From NCBI RefSeq assembly GCF_028610705.1, contig NZ_JAQQWT010000013.1:1-64000 (forward strand): a DNA stretch of 64,000 nt. Reading direction: 5' to 3'. Made by a program: the position numbers and the translations under genes. This DNA comes from Halalkalibacter alkalisediminis. GTDB lineage: Bacteria > Bacillota > Bacilli > Bacillales > Bacillaceae_D. Below are positions 24,451 to 32,559 of the stretch, in pieces. The notes under the pieces are model-generated. The model saw only the letters and a list, made by a program, of their open reading frames with translations, had not been told where the DNA came from and made no database searches. Within the stretch, counting starts at the first letter, position 1; the number at the start of each line of letters is the position of its first letter.

Positions 24451-25008
24451 ATGATCTCAGTAAACGATTTTAAAACAGGCTTAACCATTGAAGTAGATAA
24501 TGGAATTTGGCAAGTAATGGAATTTCAACATGTGAAGCCAGGTAAAGGAGCTGCTTTTGTTCGATCAAAGCTGCGTAATTTACGAACTGGATCTGTGCAA
24601 GAAAAAACATTTCGTGCGGGTGAGAAGGTTTCAAAAGCACATATTGAAAACCGTCGTATGGCGTACCTTTATGCATCTGGTGATATGCATAATTTTATGG
24701 ACAACGAATCGTATGAACAAATTGAATTACCAACAGCTCAAATTGAACATGAATTAAAATTTTTAAAAGAAAACATGGTTGTTCAGATTATGAGTTACCA
24801 AGGTGAAACCCTTGGAGTAGAAGTGCCAAATACAGTTGAACTTGAAGTAACGGAAACAGAGCCTGGAATTAAAGGTGACACTGCTTCAGGCGGAACAAAG
24901 CCAGCTACGCTCGAAACAGGTCTTACAGTTCAAGTTCCTTTCTTCGTTAACCAAGGTGATGTTCTAATCATTGATACTCGTAACAGTTCTTATGTATCTC
25001 GTGCATAG
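24451..25008 (+). CDS. efp: Elongation factor P
   Basis: 185 residues with three beta-barrel domains, starting [11 protein letters not shown]32, in the loop [10 protein letters not shown], is the position that is modified with 5-aminopentanol in B. subtilis. EF-P binds between the ribosomal P and E sites and relieves stalling at polyproline. The C-terminal [11 protein letters not shown] and N-Q-G-D motifs are intact. ATGGAGGAA lies upstream and a terminator follows. Confidence 0.97.
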   Translation: MISVNDFKTGLTIEVDNGIWQVMEFQHVKPGKGAAFVRSKLRNLRTGSVQEKTFRAGEKVSKAHIENRRMAYLYASGDMHNFMDNESYEQIELPTAQIEHELKFLKENMVVQIMSYQGETLGVEVPNTVELEVTETEPGIKGDTASGGTKPATLETGLTVQVPFFVNQGDVLIIDTRNSSYVSRA

Positions 25009-25009
25009 T

Positions 25010-25057
25010 AAAAAGGCAGACCGGATCTCATTTATGTAGAGACTGGTCTGTTTTTTT
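25010..25057 (+). terminator. Terminator after efp
   Basis: CAGACC...ATCTC pairs with GAGA...GGTCTG, followed by seven T. Confidence 0.88.
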
Positions 25058-25059
25058 GT

Positions 25060-25186
25060 AACGAAAGTACAAGTTGCTACCATACATCATGATGTTGGGA
25101 TGAAGAAGTCCTGTTGGTAGGGCTTAGAAAAAGATTCATGTAAAAAGACGAACTAGTGAATTCAAAACTAGCTCGTCTTTTTTTGT
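25060..25186 (+). other. Short stretch ending in a second strong terminator; possible small transcript
   Basis: After the efp terminator there is a 120-bp gap with an internal pairing CTACCA/TGGTAG, then a strong hairpin AAAAAGACGA-ACTAG / ACTAG-TCGTCTTTTT and T run at 25142-25184. A second terminator with no gene before it suggests a small RNA or a backup stop. A weak promoter-like TTGTAA-16-TACCAT overlaps the left end. Confidence 0.35.
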
Positions 25187-25246
25187 TCTGAATGGAAGTC
25201 TTCTTTCATAGGTTGTACAAAGTGACTTTTAAGTTGAGGTGGAAGT

Positions 25247-25528
25247 ATGAAGACCTGGTTCTACACAGTTGAGATGGCTTTACTTGTAATGGTTGGTTTG
25301 CGAGTGGTTTCGGGCTTAATCGAGCTAACCGTAGCAGGATTAATTTTGAAATTTAATAGTATTGAAAAAGCGGTTGCATTAAATGCTGTACTTGCGATCG
25401 TTGGTCCAGCCATCTTTATTTCATCAGTGGCCATTGGTTTAATCGGGATGTCTGATCGACTTTCCGTTTCGAAGTTCGTTTTTATAGGAGCAGGGGTCTT
25501 GTTAATTTTAGTTGGTATTAGAAAGTAA
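25247..25528 (+). CDS. yqhV: YqhV (DUF2619) membrane protein
   Basis: 93 residues, three predicted membrane helices, with conserved L-R-V-V-S-G-L-I-E, K-A-V-A-L-N-A-V-L-A-I-V-G-P and I-S-S-V-A-I-G-L patterns of the YqhV family. It always sits between efp and spoIIIAA in bacilli and is thought to be sporulation-associated; function is unknown. GAGGTGGAAG lies upstream. Confidence 0.87.
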   Translation: MKTWFYTVEMALLVMVGLRVVSGLIELTVAGLILKFNSIEKAVALNAVLAIVGPAIFISSVAIGLIGMSDRLSVSKFVFIGAGVLLILVGIRK

Positions 25529-25545
25529 GTAAGGAGGGCAAAGCG

Positions 25546-26481
25546 GTGATGTTACAAGACGTTGCAGCAATATTACCAGGAAACATTAGAGAAATGCTTA
25601 AACATTTATCACCAGCAATCATAGAAAAAACCGAAGAAATCCGCCTCCGAGTAGGGCGTCCTCTAGAAGTCATTTCTGGAGGGATTCCCTATTATCCAAA
25701 TGTTAACGAACGTCATTACCTCGTTCAAGCTGAAGATGCAAAATTTTTATTAAGTCAATTGAGTCAATATTCCATGTATGCCTTTGAAGAAGAGTTACGA
25801 CGTGGTTTTATCACAATCAAAGGTGGACATCGAGTTGGATTGGCAGGAAAAGTGGTTCTAGATCACGGACAAGTTAAAACATTAAGAGATATAAGCTCAT
25901 TCAATATAAGAATTGCTAGACAAACAATTGGTGTTGCGGACCGGCTTGTCTCACAATTATATGACCAAAAATGGTTAAACACTCTATTTATTGGTCCACC
26001 ACAAACAGGTAAGACAACGATGCTACGAGATGTAGCACGATTGATAAGTCAAGGGATGCCTAGTCGAAACATTGCACCACTTAAAGTAGGGATTGTTGAT
26101 GAACGCTCGGAAATAGCGGCAAGTATGAAGGGGGTTCCACAGCTTGAACTTGGTGCAAGAGTAGACGTTCTAGATGGATGCCCTAAGGCTGAAGGAATGA
26201 TGATGCTCATTCGCTCGATGAGTCCAGATGTGATTATCGTCGATGAAATTGGGAGAGAAGAGGATGTTTTTGCTGTTCAAGAAGCGCTTCATGCCGGTGT
26301 AAAAGTAATGACAACTGCTCATGGTTATTCGCTTGAAGATATTGAGCGGCGCCCGGCATTAAGGTCATTGCTCGAATTGGATGCATTCGAACGTTGTGTT
26401 GAGTTAACAAGAACTACCCATGCAGGGGTGATACGACGAATTCGTAATCAACAAAGGAGAGACGTGGTGAGAGCAAAGTGA
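25546..26481 (+). CDS. spoIIIAA: Stage III sporulation protein AA, ATPase
   Basis: 311 residues. P-loop G-P-P-Q-T-G-K-T-T-M-L-R-D and Walker B-like V-I-I-V-D-E-I-G-R-E, with V-D-E-R-S-E-I-A before it. It resembles secretion ATPases and is the only energising subunit of the mother cell-to-forespore channel (feeding tube) made by SpoIIIA and SpoIIQ. GTG 25546 or ATG 25549 follow AAGGAGGG; GTG gives the better spacing. First gene of the sigma-E spoIIIA operon; it overlaps spoIIIAB by GTGA. Confidence 0.96.
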   Translation: MMLQDVAAILPGNIREMLKHLSPAIIEKTEEIRLRVGRPLEVISGGIPYYPNVNERHYLVQAEDAKFLLSQLSQYSMYAFEEELRRGFITIKGGHRVGLAGKVVLDHGQVKTLRDISSFNIRIARQTIGVADRLVSQLYDQKWLNTLFIGPPQTGKTTMLRDVARLISQGMPSRNIAPLKVGIVDERSEIAASMKGVPQLELGARVDVLDGCPKAEGMMMLIRSMSPDVIIVDEIGREEDVFAVQEALHAGVKVMTTAHGYSLEDIERRPALRSLLELDAFERCVELTRTTHAGVIRRIRNQQRRDVVRAK

Positions 26482-26990
26482 AGCTAATTGGTGCGGTAGT
26501 TATTATTCTCGCTACAACTTGGCTCGGATTTGAGTTTGCCAAACGATTAAGTGAAAGACCAAAGCAATTAAGGCAATTAAAAGTAGCAATCCAGTCGCTA
26601 GAAGCAGAGATCATGTATGGCTTAACGCCGCTCGCCGAGGCAAGTGAACATATTGCGAAGCAAATGCCAAAACCAATTTCCTATTTCTTTGAACACTTTT
26701 CAAATCGATTGCTCACAAAGCAAGAGACCGCATTTGAGGCGTGGGAAGAAAGTTTAAAAGAAACATGGAATTTAACTTCTATGCTAGATAGTGAAAGAGA
26801 AGTCATGATGCAATTTGGTGCAACGCTTGGCCAACATGATCGAGAGCAGCAGCAAAAACAGATTAAGTTGACACTGGCTCATTTAGAACGTGAAGAACAT
26901 GAGGCTAAAGAACGGCAACATCGTTACGAGCGAATGATTAAGAGTCTAGGATTTCTTACAGGATTGCTAATTGTCATTCTTATGCTCTAG
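26478..26990 (+). CDS. spoIIIAB: Stage III sporulation protein AB
   Basis: 170 residues: an N-terminal membrane helix (about 3-21), a coiled-coil/helical middle with resemblance to GspF-type platform proteins (R-Q-L-K-V-A-I-Q-S-L-E-A-E-I-M-Y), and a C-terminal membrane helix. It is proposed to form the membrane platform of the SpoIIIA channel. The start is GTG 26478 overlapping spoIIIAA. Confidence 0.94.
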   Translation: MKLIGAVVIILATTWLGFEFAKRLSERPKQLRQLKVAIQSLEAEIMYGLTPLAEASEHIAKQMPKPISYFFEHFSNRLLTKQETAFEAWEESLKETWNLTSMLDSEREVMMQFGATLGQHDREQQQKQIKLTLAHLEREEHEAKERQHRYERMIKSLGFLTGLLIVILML

Positions 26991-27022
26991 AGCAACAGTA
27001 GGAAATAGGAGGAGGAGAGGTC

Positions 27023-27229
27023 GTGGTGTACGATGTTAACACCATTTTTCAGATAGCAGGAATCGGAATAGTTGTGGCTATGATTCATACGGTACTAAAG
27101 CAAATGGGAAAAGAAGATTGGGCTCACTGGGTAACTTTAATTGGCTTCGTTGTTGTTTTATATATGGTTGCTACAATTGTAGATGATCTTTTTCAGAAAA
27201 TAAAAGGGGTTTTCCTGTTTCAAGGGTAA
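27023..27229 (+). CDS. spoIIIAC: Stage III sporulation protein AC
   Basis: 68 residues, exactly the family length, two membrane helices, with D-V-N-T-I-F-Q-I-A-G-I-G-I-V and the C-terminal V-D-D-L-F-Q-K-I-K-G-V-F-L-F-Q-G. It is an integral membrane part of the SpoIIIA complex. It starts at GTG 27023 (GTG 27026 is possible), after GGAGGAGAGG. Confidence 0.95.
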   Translation: MVYDVNTIFQIAGIGIVVAMIHTVLKQMGKEDWAHWVTLIGFVVVLYMVATIVDDLFQKIKGVFLFQG

Positions 27230-27243
27230 AGGGGTGAGTTGCG

Positions 27244-27633
27244 ATTGATATTATCCAAATTGTCGGGTTAGGGCTTATCGCAACCTTCCTAGCCTTGGTT
27301 ATAAAAGAACAAAAACCGTTGTTTGCCTTTATGTTAACCGTTTTTGTAGGAATCTTAATTTTCCTGTTTTTAATAGATGAAATTGCGAAGATTATCAACA
27401 TGCTCCAAGGAATTGCTGAACAAGCAAATATGAATATGATGTATCTGCAAACGATCTTAAAAATAATTGGGATTGCTTATATCGCGGAGTTCGGTGCACA
27501 AATAGCAAAAGATGCCGGACAAGCTGCGATAGCATCCAAAATTGAACTAGCTGGTAAAATTCTGATCTTAGTTATGGCAATTCCCATTTTAACAGCTGTA
27601 ATTGAAATGGTTCTCGCTCTTTTACCTTCATAA
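27244..27633 (+). CDS. spoIIIAD: Stage III sporulation protein AD (start codon disturbed)
   Basis: About 129 residues with several membrane helices. Strong family match: I-Q-I-V-G-L-G-L-I-A-T-F, K-E-Q-K-P-L-F-A-F, T-I-L-K-I-I-G-I-A-Y-I-A-E-F-G-A-Q and S-K-I-E-L-A-G-K-I-L-I-L. The conserved N-terminus lies upstream of the first in-frame TTG (27295), but there is no ATG, GTG or TTG between the stop TGA 27235 and the I-D-I-I-Q motif. ATT 27244 is the only start-like codon there. A TTG at 27239, one base out of frame, would restore the normal M-Q-I-D-I start if a single base were missing in TTGCGATT. So a rare start, a real deletion or a sequencing indel is possible. Confidence 0.85.
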   Translation: MDIIQIVGLGLIATFLALVIKEQKPLFAFMLTVFVGILIFLFLIDEIAKIINMLQGIAEQANMNMMYLQTILKIIGIAYIAEFGAQIAKDAGQAAIASKIELAGKILILVMAIPILTAVIEMVLALLPS

Positions 27634-27661
27634 AGAAAGAGCGAAAAAGGGAGGGACAAGC

Positions 27662-28840
27662 GTGATTCGGTTCATCGTCCAAGCAATAATCGTAGCTTCC
27701 ATTCTGCTTATATGTACACCTATCAGTCATGCTGAAAATGAACCGTTGGACGAGCAGGGCTTCGTTGAAAAACAAATAGAACAACTCCAGTTAGATGAAG
27801 TTCGAGCTTATTGGGAAGAAATTTCTACAGAATACGGAGGTTTCCTACCTGAAAGTCAGAAAGGAACATTTATGGAATTCGTTCGTGGTGAAAAGCAATT
27901 CTCTATAAAAGAATGGGGACTAGGGCTTCTTCGCTTTTTGCTACACGAGTTACTTGTCAATGGAAAGCTACTTGGTTCGCTGATTTTATTAACCGTGTTT
28001 TGTATGATCTTACAGTCTCTTCAAAATGCATTTGAACAACACACAATCAGTAAAGTAGCTTATGCAATCACTTATATGGTACTAATGATTATCGCTTTAA
28101 ATAGTTTTCACGTTGCGATCACATATGCCTCGGACGCTATTAGTAGCATGGTTCATTTTATGATAGCTCTTTTGCCTTTGTTACTGGCGATGATGGCCGC
28201 GATCGGTAATGTTACATCAGCTGCTTTGTTTCATCCATTAATCATTTTCTTTGTAAATACAAGTGGTTTATTAATTCAGCATGTTGTGCTCCCTTTGTTA
28301 TTTTTGTCAGCTGTATTAAGTATCGTCTCAACTTTGACGGACCACTATAAAGTTACAAAGCTCGCCACATTCCTAAGAAATATAGCCGTAGGTACTTTAG
28401 GCATATTCTTGACAATCTTTCTTGGTGTTATCTCCGTACAAGGGGCAGCAACTGCTGTCTCAGATGGAATAACAGTTCGAACCGCTAAATTTATTGCAGG
28501 AAATCTAGTCCCCGTTGTCGGTCGAATGTTCACAGATGCAGCAGACACCGTACTCTCAGCATCCGTATTGTTAAAAAATACAATTGGAATTGCAGGATTA
28601 GGGATCCTTTTAATGCTATGTGCATTCCCAGCGCTGAAAGTACTATCCCTAGCTATCATCTTCAACCTCTCTGCCGCTGTATTACAGCCACTAGGAGGGG
28701 GACCTATCATCGAGTGTTTATCCATTATCGGAAAAGCCGTTATATTCGTCTTCGCAGCCATGGCCGTCGTCTGCCTCATGTTCTTCCTAGCCATTACCAT
28801 CATGGTCGCAGCAGGGAATTTATCGATTATGATTAGATAG
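27662..28840 (+). CDS. spoIIIAE: Stage III sporulation protein AE
   Basis: About 392 residues from GTG 27662 (GGGAGGGAC upstream); the 20-codon extension to 27602 is rejected. An N-terminal signal-like helix ends at S-H-A-E, then comes a soluble stretch of about 100 residues and eight or so membrane helices, with L-P-L-L-L-A-M-M-A-A-I-G-N and L-G-I-F-L-T-I-F-L-G-V conserved. It is a polytopic component of the SpoIIIA-SpoIIQ channel. The operon is interrupted immediately after this gene by two tandem repeat elements. Confidence 0.95.
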   Translation: MIRFIVQAIIVASILLICTPISHAENEPLDEQGFVEKQIEQLQLDEVRAYWEEISTEYGGFLPESQKGTFMEFVRGEKQFSIKEWGLGLLRFLLHELLVNGKLLGSLILLTVFCMILQSLQNAFEQHTISKVAYAITYMVLMIIALNSFHVAITYASDAISSMVHFMIALLPLLLAMMAAIGNVTSAALFHPLIIFFVNTSGLLIQHVVLPLLFLSAVLSIVSTLTDHYKVTKLATFLRNIAVGTLGIFLTIFLGVISVQGAATAVSDGITVRTAKFIAGNLVPVVGRMFTDAADTVLSASVLLKNTIGIAGLGILLMLCAFPALKVLSLAIIFNLSAAVLQPLGGGPIIECLSIIGKAVIFVFAAMAVVCLMFFLAITIMVAAGNLSIMIR

Positions 28841-29017
28841 GTTTTGTTCAAAAAGGTACGAACTTCACCTTTTTGAACAAAACCGACGCGATGAGCGTAG
28901 TCGCTGCCATTTCTTAAGCCTTCTGAACGATCTTCTCAGAAGGCGCGCAGCGAACGAAGCCATCGCAAACATGTTCGCACAGAGCAAGGCCGAAGGTACG
29001 AACTTCACCTTTTTGAT
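28841..29017 (+). repeat. Structured intergenic repeat, copy B (inside spoIIIA operon)
   Basis: It starts at the spoIIIAE stop with a perfect 17-bp hairpin, GTTTTGTTCAAAAAGGT / ACCTTTTTGAACAAAAC. The core follows: stem GCGATG/CATCGC (28888-93 / 28961-66), stem TCGCTGC/GCAGCGA (28901-07 / 28947-53), CTTAA, then hairpin GCCTTCTGA/TCAGAAGGC (28918-44). It ends with a second copy of the hairpin right arm (from 28995: GGTACGAACTTCACCTTTTTGA). Same family as copies A, C, D and E. Confidence 0.85.
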
Positions 29018-29020
29018 AAA

Positions 29021-29138
29021 GACCGACGCGATGAGCGTAGCCGCTGCCATGTTTTAAGCCTTCTGAGCGATCTTCTGGAGAAGGCGTGCTAGCTGAGCGG
29101 AGCCATCGCAACATTTTCACAGAGTAAGGCCGAAGGGC
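29021..29138 (+). repeat. Structured intergenic repeat, copy C (tandem with B)
   Basis: A second core 140 bp after copy B: GCGATG/CATCGC (29028-33 / 29104-09), CCGCT/AGCGG (29041-45 / 29096-100), TTTTAA, and hairpin GCCTTCT/AGAAGGC (29058-85). It shares the string CGACGCGATGAGCGTAG with B and the downstream AAGGCCGAAGG. It lacks its own right outer arm. The tandem pair puts about 350 bp between spoIIIAE and spoIIIAF. Confidence 0.8.
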
Positions 29139-29192
29139 GTCATTTAACAAATCCACATCCAATATCATCCCGAAGAAAGGAATGAGACAACA

Positions 29193-29882
29193 ATGGTTTT
29201 TTTGACAGAATGGCTAACGAATATCATTCTATTAATTTTACTAGCCACTATTCTAGAATTAATGCTGCCCAATTCGAATATGCAACGTTATGTCAAAATG
29301 GTTGTTGGCTTGCTTTTGCTAGTGGTTATGCTTCAACCGTTACTTTCTATTTTTACTGAAGACGTTGACGAGTGGCTTTTTTCCTTGTCAAATGCGACCG
29401 AGCAAACAGAAAAATCTATAAATAATCAAATAAATTTACAAAAAAGAGAAATAGAGTTGGGACAACGTGCATATCATTTAGAACAGGTGGCTGTCCAACT
29501 GGAGAGAGAAGTGGCAGAGACATTGCTTGAACAGCATGAGCTGATTATCAAACATGTCAATGTTAAATTGGATGACGATGCACTTGAACAAGTAGATAGT
29601 TTTGATCAGCAAATGAATGAAGAACAAATGATTAATGCATTAAAAGCTATTCATGTGTATGTTCAATCAGCGTCTGAATCAACTGTTGAACAAGAAAGAT
29701 CAAGAGACGTTTCACCTGTTCAAGTTGTTCATATTGATACTTCTAAACCAAGAGCAACTACGGACGAAAAAGAGGAGACGAGTCATGATTTAGAACCAGT
29801 TCAACAATTTCTCTCTGAAAATTGGTACATCCCTAAAGATAAGATTTCACTAGCTTGGGAAGGGGGGAAACAAGCAGAATGA
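29193..29882 (+). CDS. spoIIIAF: Stage III sporulation protein AF
   Basis: 229 residues: two N-terminal membrane helices (about 10-27 and 34-52), then a soluble ring-forming domain with a long charged helix and an acidic middle. Motif L-L-A-T-I-L-E-L-M-L-P and Y-V-K-M-V-V-G-L-L-L-L are typical. It forms one of the rings of the SpoIIIA channel on the mother-cell side. GAAAGGAATGAG is upstream; it overlaps spoIIIAG by ATGA. Confidence 0.92.
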   Translation: MVFLTEWLTNIILLILLATILELMLPNSNMQRYVKMVVGLLLLVVMLQPLLSIFTEDVDEWLFSLSNATEQTEKSINNQINLQKREIELGQRAYHLEQVAVQLEREVAETLLEQHELIIKHVNVKLDDDALEQVDSFDQQMNEEQMINALKAIHVYVQSASESTVEQERSRDVSPVQVVHIDTSKPRATTDEKEETSHDLEPVQQFLSENWYIPKDKISLAWEGGKQAE

Positions 29883-30547
29883 ATCGCGACGAACAGAAGG
29901 ATCAACAATGGCTACAGAATTTGTTTAAGAAGCAGGATAAAGGAAAAAAAAGGCGCTTGCCGCTTCACTATCTTTTGCTTCTTGGATGTGTAGGTCTTGC
30001 GCTCATGATTACGGGCAACCTTCTGACCAATCCAGCAGGAGACGAAGAACATTCCTTACCCGTCTTTAATGAACAAGAAGAGGAAGAGGATGAGCCAGTA
30101 TTCAAGAGGAGCTCGTCAGTGGAGCCAAATTCGATGCAAGACTATGAAATGCGCTATGAAAATCAGTTAAAAGAACAACTTGAAAAGATTGTCGGAATCT
30201 CAGACGTATCTGTCATGATTAATTTAGCAGATACGGAGCGCAATGTGTACGAACGAAATACGAATGAAAAGCAACAGCACACAGATGAAACGGATCGTGA
30301 AGGTGGAACTAGAAAAGTAGAAGATACCTCTCGTGACGAACAACTAGTCATCGTTCGAAACGGCGACAAAGAAGAACCCATCTTAGTACAAACAGAAAAA
30401 CCATCAGTGCGCGGAGTTTTGGTTGTAGCTAAAGGGGTGGAAAACGCTCAAGTGAAAAGTTGGGTGGTAGAAGCAGTAAGTCGATCATTAGATGTACCAA
30501 CACATAGAGTTTCGGTTATGCCGAAGAAAACTAAGGAGGACTCATAA
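29879..30547 (+). CDS. spoIIIAG: Stage III sporulation protein AG
   Basis: About 222 residues from ATG 29879, overlapping the spoIIIAF stop and preceded by AAGGGGGG. Cytosolic basic N-terminus, one membrane helix (about 35-55), an acidic linker, and the ring-building domain L-K-E-Q-L-E-K-I-V-G-I-S-D-V-S-V-M-I with R-G-V-L-V-V-A-K-G near the end. SpoIIIAG makes the large ring of the channel in the intermembrane space. Confidence 0.94.
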   Translation: MNRDEQKDQQWLQNLFKKQDKGKKRRLPLHYLLLLGCVGLALMITGNLLTNPAGDEEHSLPVFNEQEEEEDEPVFKRSSSVEPNSMQDYEMRYENQLKEQLEKIVGISDVSVMINLADTERNVYERNTNEKQQHTDETDREGGTRKVEDTSRDEQLVIVRNGDKEEPILVQTEKPSVRGVLVVAKGVENAQVKSWVVEAVSRSLDVPTHRVSVMPKKTKEDS

Positions 30548-31156
30548 ATGGTATTGAAAAAGCAGACAGTTTGGTTGTTAACAATGTTAAGTTTAATTAT
30601 TGTACTTTCGGTGTATTATGTATCATCTCCAACAGCTCCAGGTGAAGAAATTGCGTTTGTCGACGAAGGTCAAGAGGAACAAGAGCTAGACTTTGATATT
30701 GAAGAGCTAACAAATGGCGATGCGAACGAAGTAGTTGTTAACATTGCTGAAGAATTAGACGAGGCTGAAGAAACAGAATCAGGTATGATTTCTTCTATCA
30801 CAACAAATGAAGCTTTTGCATCTATTCGTATGGAGCTTCAAGCATCACGTGACCGCATGGTTGAAGAGTATACAAATATTCGAGCATCTGCAGATGCGTC
30901 TGCTGAAGAAAAAATTGATGCACATGAAAAAAGCATGGAACTACAACGTTTAGGTCAAAAAGAATATCAACTTGAAACATTAATTATTGCTAAAGGTTTC
31001 GAAGATGCACTTGTATTAGCTGAAGATAATAAAGTACGAGTGATTGTACAAACAGAAGAGCTTTCTGCAGCAGAAGCGAACGAGATTCTTAGCTTAACAC
31101 TTAATCACTTAGGTACTCAATCAGATGTAACTGTAGCTCACCAAGCTTCAAAATAA
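30548..31156 (+). CDS. spoIIIAH: Stage III sporulation protein AH
   Basis: 202 residues: one N-terminal membrane helix (about 6-24), an acidic linker and the C-terminal YscJ/FliF-like ring domain (L-I-I-A-K-G-F-E-D-A-L-V). In the intermembrane space it binds forespore SpoIIQ and completes the channel that keeps sigma-G active. AAGGAGGACTC precedes the ATG. Last gene of the operon. Confidence 0.95.
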   Translation: MVLKKQTVWLLTMLSLIIVLSVYYVSSPTAPGEEIAFVDEGQEEQELDFDIEELTNGDANEVVVNIAEELDEAEETESGMISSITTNEAFASIRMELQASRDRMVEEYTNIRASADASAEEKIDAHEKSMELQRLGQKEYQLETLIIAKGFEDALVLAEDNKVRVIVQTEELSAAEANEILSLTLNHLGTQSDVTVAHQASK

Positions 31157-31164
31157 AAAAAGAA

Positions 31165-31191
31165 GCAAAGTCGCCGTTTGGCGGCTTTTGT
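31165..31191 (+). terminator. Terminator of the spoIIIA operon
   Basis: AAAGTCGCC pairs with GGCGGCTTT around GTTT. The T tail is short (TTTTGTT), so strength is moderate. The next 250 bases up to 31448 hold no gene that I can see. Confidence 0.65.
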
Positions 31192-31425
31192 TCATTCACA
31201 AGCTAAGTGAAGCCTTAATTAACCATTTTGGGTGAGGAAGGTTGTCAAAGGAATCAAATGAAACCTCTTTTCTGCTTCTCCAATAGCATAAGAGTCTTTG
31301 CTAAAGAATAAGAGATAACAGATAAACGAAATATCAGAATGTTCATTAAGTGTCACTCTCAACCTTCTATCTGTATAAAAAAATCAAAACCAATCTTACA
31401 AAGGATGCAACTCGACATTTGACTA

Positions 31426-31434
31426 TGATATAAT
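31426..31434 (+). promoter_or_regulatory. Extended -10 promoter of the acidic-protein gene
   Basis: TGATATAAT is a TGn-extended perfect -10 element, 36 bases before the chosen ATG. The -35 is not recognisable. Confidence 0.6.
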
Positions 31435-31469
31435 ACGCAAAGTAACTAATGACAGAGGAGCGATTCGAA

Positions 31470-31850
31470 ATGGAATGGAATGATTTAACAGAAGGTGCAA
31501 AAGCCGTTTTGGAACAAACACGCAATATTAAAAATGATAATATCCAAATTGTCGAATTTGAAATTGGCTTTGAACAGCAATTCGAAGAAGACGATCAAGA
31601 TACATACAAAGTCTCAATTCAAGAAGAGGATTACCAAAGCTTAAAGCGTTATACACAGGAAAATGAATATGGAGATAAATTTCATATGGCGCGTAATAAG
31701 GATATTGTAAAAATCATTCTATTAGAAAACGGTAAGATTCCAGATAACCTTTCGGAATTCCCAGTTTTCCGCCAATATAAAAAGGAAGCTTTAATAAAAA
31801 ATGAAGTTGAAGCAGAAACAGAAACAAACGTTGAGACTTCTCAAGAATAA
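31470..31850 (+). CDS. Acidic cytosolic protein of unknown function
   Basis: About 126 residues from ATG 31470, with AGAGGAGC about ten bases upstream; the earlier ATG 31449 has no ribosome site. It is strongly acidic, with no membrane segment, signal peptide or motif I recognise. The N-terminal half looks alternating alpha/beta (I-V-E-F-E-I-G-F-E) and the C-terminal tail is E/T-rich low complexity. It has its own extended -10 promoter and a terminator, so it is a real monocistronic gene standing between the spoIIIA and acc operons. High acidity would fit an alkaliphile or halotolerant host; that is inference. Confidence 0.7.
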   Translation: MEWNDLTEGAKAVLEQTRNIKNDNIQIVEFEIGFEQQFEEDDQDTYKVSIQEEDYQSLKRYTQENEYGDKFHMARNKDIVKIILLENGKIPDNLSEFPVFRQYKKEALIKNEVEAETETNVETSQE

Positions 31851-31855
31851 AGACT

Positions 31856-31924
31856 AAAGGCTGACTCCTTGTTTTTGCCGATACTTCTCGTAAACGGCTT
31901 CCTAAAAAGAGTCAGTCTTTTTTG
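31856..31924 (+). terminator. Terminator after the acidic-protein gene
   Basis: GGCTGACTC pairs with GAGTCAGTC across a loop of about 38 bases that has minor internal pairing (GCCG/CGGC), followed by six T. Confidence 0.75.
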
Positions 31925-31969
31925 TTAGTAACGATAGAAGGGATCTAGTCCTTTCTGTCGAAATCATTA

Positions 31970-31978
31970 TGTTATAAT
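31970..31978 (+). promoter_or_regulatory. Extended -10 promoter of accB-accC
   Basis: TGTTATAAT, a TGn-extended consensus -10, 74 bases before the accB ATG. Its -35 is weak. Confidence 0.55.
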
Positions 31979-32051
31979 AACGGTAAACTATCATTTAAAC
32001 TAGAAATCCATGTCCCATTTAAGGACAAGCGAAATGAGGGAGTGTACAAAG

Positions 32052-32546
32052 ATGTTAAAAGTACAAGAATTAAAAGAATTAATAAAAGCGTTGGATCAAT
32101 CAAGCCTAGATGAATTAAAGTTCGAACAAGACGGTACTAAATTAGTTTTGAAAAAACAGGGCGCACCAGTACCTACTGTTGAAAAGGTTGTGGAAGTATC
32201 TAGAGAAGCAGTACCAGTAGCGGCACCAGTTGTACAAAAAGAAGAACAAGTAGTTGCACAAGCAGAGTCTGTAACTCCAAAGGCGCAAGAGTCAACAACA
32301 AATGCAAATGTACATACAATTACATCACCGATGGTAGGAACATTCTATTCGGCTCCATCACCTGATTCAGATCCTTATGTAAAACAAGGTGCTCAAGTAA
32401 CGGAAGAATCTGTTGTTTGTATCGTTGAGGCTATGAAGCTAATGAACGAAATTGAAGCAGAAGTTAAAGGTAAAATTGTTGAGATTCTCGCTGAAAATGG
32501 GGAGCTTGTTGAATACGGTCAACCATTATTCGTTGTAGAGCTGTAA
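32052..32546 (+). CDS. accB: Acetyl-CoA carboxylase biotin carboxyl carrier protein
   Basis: About 164 residues from ATG 32052 (GAGGGAG upstream), starting [12 protein letters not shown]. The N-terminal domain is followed by a P/A/V/E-rich flexible linker and a biotinyl domain; the biotinylated lysine is in E-A-M-K-L-M-N-E. It carries CO2 as carboxybiotin from AccC to AccAD in the first committed step of fatty acid synthesis. Operon with accC 13 bases downstream. Confidence 0.96.
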   Translation: MLKVQELKELIKALDQSSLDELKFEQDGTKLVLKKQGAPVPTVEKVVEVSREAVPVAAPVVQKEEQVVAQAESVTPKAQESTTNANVHTITSPMVGTFYSAPSPDSDPYVKQGAQVTEESVVCIVEAMKLMNEIEAEVKGKIVEILAENGELVEYGQPLFVVEL

Positions 32547-32559
32547 TAGGAGAGATTAG

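Noticed and set aside
28841-29138. Insertion sequence with transposase
   Set aside because: The insert is under 350 bp with no transposase frame; it is a non-autonomous structured repeat.
28865-29168. 61- and 84-codon minus-strand frames within the spoIIIA operon
   Set aside because: They are translations of repeat copies B and C and run against the operon.
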